From: Candidatus Omnitrophota bacterium
GTDB taxonomy: Bacteria; Omnitrophota; Gorgyraeia; Gygaellales; Profunditerraquicolaceae
Length of the DNA: 8,303 nt
Assembly: GCA_028717045.1 (NCBI GenBank)
Contig: JAQUON010000065.1
Location: forward strand, 1 to 8,303
Direction: 5' to 3'
Shown here: positions 1-8,303 of the stretch, one piece after another
Position numbering within the stretch: the first letter of the stretch is position 1
Layout: each line of letters starts with the position of its first letter
The notes under the pieces: generated by a model
Told to the model about the DNA's origin: nothing
The model's database searches: none
Seen by the model: the letters and a program-made list of their open reading frames with translations, nothing else
Made by a program: the position numbers and the translations under genes

Positions 1-1447
<1,447 letters not shown>

Positions 1448-1484
1448 GTTTTGCTGCTAGTAGTTCTTCCTCGGACTACCAAAA

Positions 1485-1512
1485 AGTATACCACAACCAA
1501 CCCAGAAGTCAA
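1485..1512 (-). promoter_or_regulatory. pyrG promoter, sigma-70-like
   Basis: On the minus strand a -35 box TTGACT (1512-1507) and a -10 box TATACT (1490-1485) each match five of six consensus bases and are 16 bases apart. Initiation would fall at about 1480-1478, at the GG of TTTTGGTAG, giving an untranslated leader of about 100 bases. The promoter starts 12 bases after the stop codon of the HD-GYP gene, which suggests that pyrG is a separate transcription unit. Confidence 0.72.
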
Positions 1513-1524
1513 CCGCTTTTTGCG

Positions 1525-2865
1525 CTATACCAAATCAAGGTACCCCTTGCCTTCTTCCATGGGATTCAGCGAATACTCTATCTTGAGCGTGCCCTTTTGT
1601 ACGCGTAAATCGACAACCTCTCTCTTGCCGGCCGGAAAGACGACCTCAACTTCCGGAGAAAAGACATCGTCCTTATTTTCTCTTCTGACTACCGCAATCC
1701 GTTGATCGCTTAAGTACACGATGGTCCCGACAGGCCACACGCCCATCACCGCAAAGAATTTTTCCAGAAGCTCGGAGTCAAACAGCCTGCCCTTTTCTTT
1801 TATCATGATGTCATATACCATGTTCGGGGGATACGTTCCTTTATAGCTACGCCTCTGAAAGCAGGCATCATAGACATCGCAGATCGTCACTATCAAGGAA
1901 GGCAAACACGGCTTATAGGGAAAAGCCAGTTGAGGATAGCCTTTTAAATCATACCGCAGATGGTGCTCAAATGCCACTATTGCCGGAAGAATACCTAAGG
2001 TGTCCACGTAGTTCAGTAGGATTTCAGCCCCGGTCCTGACGTGGCCTTTTATCTGTGCGAATTCTTCTTCGCTAAGCTTTGCTGCCTTGTTAAGAATTTT
2101 ACGGGATACATAGAGCTTGCCGACATCGTGAAACAGGGCAGCAATGCCGATGTCCAGGATGTCCTCTTTATCAAGGCCTAGAGTATGCGCAAAATACATC
2201 GATAATATGGAAACATCGAGCAAGTGCACGGCCACTTTTGTGTCGTAGCGCCTTACCGTAACCAGCTGTAAAAGATCCTGATAGCTGCTGCTGAGGCTGT
2301 GCATAATGTCGTGTAAGGCCAACCGTAACGCCAGATAATCAATCTGTTTACCATCAAGGGCCTTATCAATCGCTTGTCCAACGGATTCGGTCGAGCCGGC
2401 ATACAAGCCTCTAAGGTCTAGGCCGGCTGCTGTTGCCCCTGTTACGGGCGACGCAGAGACCGTAATCTTTCCGACCGTGATGTGCACAACACCTAAGCCC
2501 TGCAGGTATTCCTGCGGCTGCCCTTTTATCTCTTCTTTGGGGGTGGTAAGAAAAGAAATGAATTTACGCAGTTCTTCTTTCTCAAGCTGCGGGTAAAACG
2601 TCATTTTTTCGATCCCTAAATTTTTCAGGATAGCGACCAGCGGCTCTGCGGTTTTGTTAAGTTCAAAAAGTATCTCTTTTTCAAACGCCAACTCCTCTGC
2701 GATAAGCCCTATCACCAAATTTTCTCTTCCTTCAAAGACGGCGGCAAGATCAGCATATGCCTTATCCAGCGATTTCATGAATTCGTGATGGACAGTACTA
2801 TAGAGCCTGGCCATTTGTAAAACGGAGAGTAAATCCTTGATTATCTTTTCGATCCTATCCTGCAT
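1525..2865 (-). CDS. HD-GYP domain protein (putative cyclic di-GMP phosphodiesterase / signalling protein)
   Basis: 446 residues, soluble, with no signal peptide or membrane segment seen. Residues 1-~137 form a helical N-terminal module with LYSTVHHEF (21-29), like that of the HEAT-repeat protein encoded just upstream. Residues ~205-345 are an HD-GYP metal-dependent phosphohydrolase core: H214 in VAVHLLDVSILS, HDVGK (246-250), H275 in GHVRTGAEIL, EHH (300-302), HHLRYDLKGYP (301-311) and CDVYDA (329-334). The GYP signature departs from the usual HHExxDGxGYP: Leu303 replaces Glu and Leu307 replaces Gly. The expected metal ligands look intact, but activity on cyclic di-GMP is uncertain. Residues ~376-432 form the beta-rich tail that often follows such domains (PVGTIVYLSD). 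There is no GGDEF or receiver domain, so input probably comes through the N-terminal module. The start codon overlaps the end of the upstream gene and has a GGAG site 7 bases before it. Confidence 0.9.
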   Translation of the reverse strand: MQDRIEKIIKDLLSVLQMARLYSTVHHEFMKSLDKAYADLAAVFEGRENLVIGLIAEELAFEKEILFELNKTAEPLVAILKNLGIEKMTFYPQLEKEELRKFISFLTTPKEEIKGQPQEYLQGLGVVHITVGKITVSASPVTGATAAGLDLRGLYAGSTESVGQAIDKALDGKQIDYLALRLALHDIMHSLSSSYQDLLQLVTVRRYDTKVAVHLLDVSILSMYFAHTLGLDKEDILDIGIAALFHDVGKLYVSRKILNKAAKLSEEEFAQIKGHVRTGAEILLNYVDTLGILPAIVAFEHHLRYDLKGYPQLAFPYKPCLPSLIVTICDVYDACFQRRSYKGTYPPNMVYDIMIKEKGRLFDSELLEKFFAVMGVWPVGTIVYLSDQRIAVVRRENKDDVFSPEVEVVFPAGKREVVDLRVQKGTLKIEYSLNPMEEGKGYLDLV

Positions 2866-2876
2866 GCCACTTCTCC
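2855..2876 (-). promoter_or_regulatory. Coupled stop/start junction with ribosome binding site
   Basis: The HD-GYP gene starts (ATG, 2865-2863) inside the last codons of the HEAT-repeat gene, whose TAG is at 2857-2855, an 11-base overlap in different frames. A GGAGAAG ribosome site (2876-2870) lies inside the upstream coding sequence, its GGAG core 7 bases before the ATG. This fixes the HD-GYP start and points to translational coupling and balanced production of the two proteins. Confidence 0.75.
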
Positions 2877-4780
2877 AATACTTCCCTGGCCTTATCCCTC
2901 ACGCGCCGATTCCAGAAGAACCTTCTTTTCAACAACGCTTTAAGATAGGGGGTTGCCGCTTGCGCCTGAATTTCTTCAACCAAAATGATATTTTCAAGAA
3001 GCGCACTATTGTATTTGCCGAATTCATCGGGGAGGCAAAGAAGCAGGGCAAGGGCCTTGTCTGTATGCGGTCCCTCCAAAAGGGTCAAAAGGGCCTCTTT
3101 CCTTAAGGGGGCCTCTTCTTTTTCTAAAATTGAGAAGAGAAACTCCTCGTCTTTACGCTGCATTTTCTTCATCGCACGCACTACTTCTATTTTTATGAGT
3201 GGATTTGAGAAAGAATATATTTGCGCGAGGATACCGTTGACTGCCGGCTGTTCAACCTGTATAAGCGTATCGATGACTTTCTTGAGAAAATCTAAATCGG
3301 CGCGCTGCTGACTTAGTTTTTCATACAAGACAGGCATATGGGCGGAGAAAAACTTCAGGAATAATGTAATCACCAGGGGGGTGATTATACGTTCGGAAAA
3401 GATTGCATTAAAATACGCCTCGATCCCGAAAGAACTTTTCGTTAAGAAATCATGATACAGAGAAAGCCCCTCTAATGACCCTCCTGCCAGTGCGGCCTTT
3501 TCAACAAACCTGCATACCGTATCATCAATCGCTTCGAATGCGGGCTGCAAAGACGGTATCGCCTTTCTCTTTTCTTTCAAGACTGTGGCAAGGGCTTTAA
3601 TGTATTGCGGGTCATTATTACCGGTAATTTTCCCCCACTCATCTTTTATTTTTCCCAGGATCAAACCGACTGCCTGCGGGTTCGTTTCAGGCGCACACAG
3701 ATTAAGGAGCACATAAGAATAATTATGGTGCAGGCTGTCGCGGTCAAAATGGGCCCCTGCCTCAAACGTTATTTCTTTTAAAAGGGAGAACAGCGTCTTT
3801 CGGTATACTTCCGAGATAGAAGACTGCTCGGGGATCGCGAATAACTCCTCAAGCCTCTTCTGCACTTTACGCGCCCCCTTAGGGCCCTCCTTCTGCTGTA
3901 ATTTGCCGAAAAGCCAAGAAGCTATGTCCTTATGGGACTTTTCCTGCACAAAAAGCGAAAGCACATTAAAACTGAGGCCGTCAAAGTGCGGATTAGAAAT
4001 GATTTCATCGCTCAATGCATCCCCTACATCTTCGGCATCGAGCTTTTTCACAAAGCCGGCAATATCTCCCAGTTGCGTTACCTCCTGCGCGCGTTCTCGC
4101 AAGATAACCTTCAATACCTCTTTGGTAATTTTCTTAAACTTATCCTTCTGCCCTTCTTCCAGGCGCGCAAGGAGGCGCGACATATTCCCCTGAAGCTCTT
4201 TGTCTTTGCTGAAATCATTGGCATTAAAATGGGTGATGATCTTATCGGCAGAATCCACTACTTCGTTTATCCGCGCCTCGTCTTTCGTCTCAAGGGCCTC
4301 CTGCAAGAGATAGGACCATACATCCTTGCATTCTTCTCCGGAATCTTTCAGTAACTGCGAGTAATCAAGTTCTTCCACATGGATATGTGCGAACTGCTCT
4401 TTGCCAAGGATAGCGCCTATGCCTCCGCTGCAGAAAATCTGTTTCGGCGTCAAATGTAACGTGAGTAAGAAACGGCCGAGCTCTTGCTGGCGTATACCCT
4501 TATCTATCTTAATACTTTTGATCTTGCGCCTGTGCAGGGCTTTCGCAAGCTCATCGTGGAGCCCTGATCTTTCCAATAACTTGTTTTCTACGAGTAAGGC
4601 ATCGCTGGTAATAGCGAGCCCTATCGGATTCACGATAGCCAGGAGTGCGTCAATCTTTTGTGTGAGGTCTTCTACGGAATTGAGGAAAAAGGGATGTGTA
4701 TCGGAATAAAGCGAGAGCATATTGAGGGATGCCCTCAGACTACGGAGAAAGTCTTCCCATACCTGCTCTGTTTGACGCAT
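2855..4780 (-). CDS. HEAT-repeat / helical scaffold protein sharing its N-terminal module with the HD-GYP protein
   Basis: 641 residues, almost entirely helix-forming and charged, with no signal peptide, membrane segment or catalytic motif that I recognise. Residues ~15-137 resemble the N-terminus of the HD-GYP protein: LNMLSLYSDTHPFF aligns with LQMARLYSTVHHEF, then SDALLVENKLLE with AEELAFEKEILFE, and RRKIKSIKIDKGIRQQELGRF with LGIEKMTFYPQLEKEELRKF. The middle (about 150-510) is long helical sequence of unknown family. The last ~130 residues (513-641) look like HEAT or armadillo-type repeats, with NPLIKIEVVRAMKKM, EEAPLRKEALLTLL and NRRVRDKAREVLEKW each forming the second half of a helical hairpin. 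Such repeats usually bind proteins. ATG 4780 is the first possible start after the in-frame TAG at 4828-4826, and its ribosome site (AAAGAG) is weak. The 11-base overlap with the HD-GYP gene and shared module suggest a partner or regulator of that enzyme; this is inference. Confidence 0.82.
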   Translation of the reverse strand: MRQTEQVWEDFLRSLRASLNMLSLYSDTHPFFLNSVEDLTQKIDALLAIVNPIGLAITSDALLVENKLLERSGLHDELAKALHRRKIKSIKIDKGIRQQELGRFLLTLHLTPKQIFCSGGIGAILGKEQFAHIHVEELDYSQLLKDSGEECKDVWSYLLQEALETKDEARINEVVDSADKIITHFNANDFSKDKELQGNMSRLLARLEEGQKDKFKKITKEVLKVILRERAQEVTQLGDIAGFVKKLDAEDVGDALSDEIISNPHFDGLSFNVLSLFVQEKSHKDIASWLFGKLQQKEGPKGARKVQKRLEELFAIPEQSSISEVYRKTLFSLLKEITFEAGAHFDRDSLHHNYSYVLLNLCAPETNPQAVGLILGKIKDEWGKITGNNDPQYIKALATVLKEKRKAIPSLQPAFEAIDDTVCRFVEKAALAGGSLEGLSLYHDFLTKSSFGIEAYFNAIFSERIITPLVITLFLKFFSAHMPVLYEKLSQQRADLDFLKKVIDTLIQVEQPAVNGILAQIYSFSNPLIKIEVVRAMKKMQRKDEEFLFSILEKEEAPLRKEALLTLLEGPHTDKALALLLCLPDEFGKYNSALLENIILVEEIQAQAATPYLKALLKRRFFWNRRVRDKAREVLEKWHAG

Positions 4781-4816
4781 TCTCTTTATCCCGGTGGCAG
4801 CGCAGAAATAGCTATT

Positions 4817-4899
4817 TTTTTTATTCTACCGCCAATCGCAGAGTTATTCAATGATAAATTGTCAGCTCCGCCGCGCATACACTAGGGTAGAATAAAAAA
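4817..4899. repeat. 14-bp perfect inverted repeat with 55-base spacer
   Basis: TTTTTTATTCTACC (4817-4830) and GGTAGAATAAAAAA (4886-4899) are exact reverse complements. On the minus strand the right arm is the T tract and following bases of the gdhA terminator, and the left arm contains the -10 box and probable start region of the HEAT-gene promoter. Read-through RNA from gdhA could therefore fold into a large stem covering this region. A function is unproven. Confidence 0.6.
4823..4851 (-). promoter_or_regulatory. Promoter of the HEAT / HD-GYP gene pair, sigma-70-like
   Basis: On the minus strand a -35 box TTGAAT (4851-4846) and a -10 box TAGAAT (4828-4823) are separated by exactly 17 bases. 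The -10 box is followed by eight A residues (4822-4815), so transcription would start within an A run about 35 bases before the ATG at 4780. The position just beyond the gdhA terminator fits the start of a new unit. Confidence 0.6.
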
Positions 4900-4930
4900 G
4901 AAGGCGCCCTAGGCTTCTCATGGGCGCCTT
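4891..4930 (-). terminator. Intrinsic terminator of the nfnA-nfnB-gdhA operon
   Basis: On the minus strand AAGGCGCCC (4930-4922), a 12-base loop and GGGCGCCTT (4909-4901) form a perfect 9-bp GC-rich stem followed by CTTTTTTATT (4900-4891). It starts 26 bases after the gdhA stop codon. This is a textbook Rho-independent terminator. Confidence 0.9.
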
Positions 4931-4956
4931 GCGCAATGGGTAAGCGACACTGGCGA

Positions 4957-6342
<1,386 letters not shown>

Positions 6343-6358
6343 TTAAGCAGAAAAAATA

Positions 6359-7780
6359 CTACCGGCTGATCAAAAACTGAATAATTGCCTCTGATGCCTT
6401 CTTGGCCATACCCATCGCTTCAATGACCGTACCCTCACCTCCTACAATATCCCCGCCTGCAAACACGCCTTTCATCGATGTCTCCATGGTAAGGGGATCT
6501 ACAATAATGTCGCCGTATGCATCAACTGTAATTTGAGGCGTAACCCTGGTAAGGAGTTGATTTGCTTGCAGACCTATCGCAATAATCGCTACGTCGCTTG
6601 CAAGCTCAAAGTTGCTCCCCTCTATAACAACCGGCCTCCTTCTGCCTGAACTATCGGGTTCTCCCAACTCACACTGGAGACATTGCATTGACTTCACAAA
6701 CCCTTTCTCGTCGCCCGTAAAACCATCGGGTTGCACCAAAAATTTAAAGCGCACGCCTTCTTCCTTGGCATGTGCTATTTCTAGCCTACGGGCAGGCATC
6801 TCTATTTCGGTGCGGCGGTACACTACCGTCGTATCGCAAGGGATGCCGTTCATCTTCTGTAGACGCAGCGCGCACCGCGCAGCATCCATAGCGGTGTTTC
6901 CTCCGCCTATTACTACAATATGTGTGCCGATATTGACAGGGGTGTGCGATTCAGGAAATTTGTACGCTGACATAAGGTTCACTCGGGTCAGGAATTCATT
7001 TGCGGAATACACATTACAAAGATTCTCGCCCTTTACTTTCAGGAAAGAAGGCGTGCCTGCCCCCAACCCCAGGAATATCGCCGCATAGCCCTCTTGCTGC
7101 AGTTCATGCAACGATTTCATATTCCCCACAATGAAATTGGGCTTTATCTCAACGCCCAAATTCTTAAGGTAATCTATCTCAACATCGAGGATATCCCGGG
7201 GAAGCCTAAATGGAGGGATGCCGTATCGTAAGACTCCACCCGTCTTGTGCAAGCCTTCAAACATTACCACCTTAACCCCTCTACGCGCAAGTTCGCCGGC
7301 GCAACATAACCCTGCAGGCCCTGAACCGACTACTGCCACTTTCTGTCCGTGTAGCCGGTTTTGTGAAGCTACGGGGACCTTAAGGGCGTGCGTAATGCCA
7401 TAGTCGCCGACAAACCGCTCAAGAAAATGAATAAGTATGGCCTGCTCTGAAGCGTAGGGTAAGCCTTTCTTGGTCAACACACAAGCCTTGCGGCACTGGT
7501 ATTCGGCAGGACAAACCCTGCCGCAAATAGAGGGAAAATTATTTTTTTGGCGAATGGTAACATACGCACCGGCATAATCTTTTTTGGTTATCTGAAAAAT
7601 GAATTTTTTAATATCGATTCCAACAGGGCATCCCGCAATACAGGTAGGGTTTTTACATTGAAGGCAGCGCTGTGCCTCTATAAGCGCCTCTTTTTCGGCG
7701 TAGCCCTGTATAACTTCGGCAAAAGAGCGGATTCTCTCCTGTGGCCCTAACTCTTCTATGCGGGTAGGCTGTGTTGTCAT
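6359..7780 (-). CDS. nfnB: NfnAB transhydrogenase large subunit; GltA-family 'NADPH-dependent glutamate synthase' / sulfide dehydrogenase-like FAD and Fe-S oxidoreductase
   Basis: 473 residues, the usual length for the GltA/SudA/NfnB family. The N-terminal Fe-S domain has cysteine groups C39, C42, C47, C51 (CLQCKNPTCIAGC) and C86, C90, C96, C100 (CGRVCPAEYQCRKAC), suited to two [4Fe-4S] clusters. A first nucleotide-binding fold for FAD starts at AVVGSGPAG (149-157) and includes GGVLRYGIPPFRLPR. A second fold for NADP(H) has VVIGGGNTAMDAAR (289-302) and YRRTEIEMPARR (321-332). The FAD-closing motif is VFAGGDIVGGEGTVIEAMGMAK (439-460, spanning both cofactors). Databases often name this family glutamate synthase small subunit, but no large glutamate synthase subunit is visible and the gene directly follows an NfnA-like partner with a 4-base ATGA overlap. 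The better reading is the NfnAB complex, which couples NADH and reduced ferredoxin to NADP+ reduction, or a sulfide dehydrogenase of the same architecture. gdhA lies downstream. Confidence 0.9.
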   Translation of the reverse strand: MTTQPTRIEELGPQERIRSFAEVIQGYAEKEALIEAQRCLQCKNPTCIAGCPVGIDIKKFIFQITKKDYAGAYVTIRQKNNFPSICGRVCPAEYQCRKACVLTKKGLPYASEQAILIHFLERFVGDYGITHALKVPVASQNRLHGQKVAVVGSGPAGLCCAGELARRGVKVVMFEGLHKTGGVLRYGIPPFRLPRDILDVEIDYLKNLGVEIKPNFIVGNMKSLHELQQEGYAAIFLGLGAGTPSFLKVKGENLCNVYSANEFLTRVNLMSAYKFPESHTPVNIGTHIVVIGGGNTAMDAARCALRLQKMNGIPCDTTVVYRRTEIEMPARRLEIAHAKEEGVRFKFLVQPDGFTGDEKGFVKSMQCLQCELGEPDSSGRRRPVVIEGSNFELASDVAIIAIGLQANQLLTRVTPQITVDAYGDIIVDPLTMETSMKGVFAGGDIVGGEGTVIEAMGMAKKASEAIIQFLISR

Positions 7781-8303
7781 GTAAGACGGCCCTGTATATG
7801 CTTCAATTTACACACGTGCGCTTCCTGGGCAGCATAAATTCTGTTTCGTTTATCCAGCTCTTCCCAATCAACGAGGTGGCCGTTGAACTCAGGACCGTCA
7901 ATACAGCTGAACTTTGTCTTTCCATCGACGGTTACCCGACAACTGCCACACATGCCGGTGGCATCAACCATAAGGGCATTGAGCGAAACAGGCGTTTTTA
8001 TACCCACTGCCCTTGTAGCACTGCTGACCGCTTTCATCATCGGTATCGGCCCTACCGTATATACGATATCGTACGTATCCTTGGCGATCAGTTCCTTAAG
8101 CACATCGGTGACGAACCCTTTACGGCCAAACGATCCGTCATCCGTTGTTATGTACAGCTCGTCGGAAACCGCCTTCAATCCATCAACCAGTATCAACAGG
8201 TCTTTTGTCCGTGCCCCTATAATAACGACCACGCGGTTTCCCGCTTCCTTATACGCTTTAGCAACCGGGTACGCTTCGGCAATCCCCACCCCGCCTCCGA
8301 TGG
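7777..8303 (-). CDS. nfnA: NfnAB transhydrogenase small subunit (ferredoxin-NADP+ reductase alpha / SudB / PyrK-like), 5' end cut by window edge
   Basis: The visible 175 residues are the C-terminal part of a protein usually about 280 long; the N-terminal FAD-binding barrel is outside the window. The fragment opens with IGGGVGIAEAYPVAKAY, the glycine-rich start of the NAD(H)-binding domain, followed by VVIIGARTKDLL and VYTVGPIPMMKAV, as in dihydroorotate dehydrogenase electron-transfer subunits. Near the C-terminus is the [2Fe-2S] segment DATGMCGSCRV...FSCIDGPEF, with three cysteines and a nearby Asp; a three-Cys, one-Asp cluster is, as I recall, a feature of characterised Nfn small subunits. 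The true start lies upstream of 8303; a GTG at 8289 sits inside the NAD-binding motif and is not a real start. Its stop overlaps the nfnB start (ATGA), showing coupled synthesis of a heterodimer. The operon promoter must lie beyond the right edge. Confidence 0.92.
   Translation of the reverse strand, partial: IGGGVGIAEAYPVAKAYKEAGNRVVVIIGARTKDLLILVDGLKAVSDELYITTDDGSFGRKGFVTDVLKELIAKDTYDIVYTVGPIPMMKAVSSATRAVGIKTPVSLNALMVDATGMCGSCRVTVDGKTKFSCIDGPEFNGHLVDWEELDKRNRIYAAQEAHVCKLKHIQGRLT

Noticed and set aside
3932..4354. Plus-strand open frame of 140 codons inside the HEAT-protein gene
   Set aside because: It is antisense to a well-supported gene with its own promoter and coupling; the product has no recognisable motif and looks like a mirror of the coding strand.
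6612..7088. Plus-strand open frame of 158 codons inside nfnB
   Set aside because: It lies opposite the conserved NADP-binding region of nfnB; its translation is proline/serine/threonine-rich and unlike any family I know.
6359..7780. nfnB as a true glutamate synthase small subunit (GltD)
   Set aside because: No large subunit is visible in the window, and it is translationally coupled to an NfnA/PyrK-like electron-transfer subunit, which is typical of NfnAB or sulfide dehydrogenase-type complexes.
8287..8289. GTG as the start of the nfnA fragment
   Set aside because: The frame is open to the window edge and the preceding codons (IGGG) complete the NAD-binding glycine motif, so the real start lies outside the window.

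Overview
All genes in this window lie on the minus strand, so transcription runs from the right edge to the left. The base composition looks moderate and even, and genes are tightly packed. I see no tRNA, rRNA, insertion sequence or CRISPR array. The longest gap between genes is about 175 bases and holds a terminator and a promoter. The gene set suggests an anaerobic or facultatively anaerobic bacterium: an NfnAB-type ferredoxin/NAD(H)/NADP(H) transhydrogenase, hexameric glutamate dehydrogenase, CTP synthase and HD-GYP signalling. The protein sequences look like those of an uncultivated Gram-negative lineage such as Omnitrophota or a neighbour, but this lineage guess is weak.

Right part (8303 to about 4891): nfnA (partial, its start lies beyond the right edge), nfnB and gdhA form an operon. 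nfnA and nfnB overlap by 4 bases (ATGA). gdhA follows after 61 bases with a strong ribosome binding site. A GC-rich hairpin with a T tract ends the unit just after gdhA. The likely logic is that NfnAB makes NADPH from NADH plus reduced ferredoxin, and GdhA spends it to fix ammonium onto 2-oxoglutarate.

Middle part (about 4851 to 1525): a good sigma-70-like promoter drives two genes that overlap by 11 bases. They encode a 641-residue helical/HEAT-repeat protein and a 446-residue HD-GYP protein. Their first ~140 residues are recognisably related to each other, so they look like a signalling pair built on a shared N-terminal module. This pair is the least described system in the window.

Left part (1512 to 1): pyrG (CTP synthase) has its own promoter right after the HD-GYP stop codon. 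Its leader of about 100 bases holds a long terminator-like hairpin and a second, mutually exclusive hairpin that would mask the ribosome binding site, which suggests control by attenuation. pyrG runs off the left edge: 460 residues are visible, and about 75 C-terminal residues, including the expected catalytic His and Glu, are missing.
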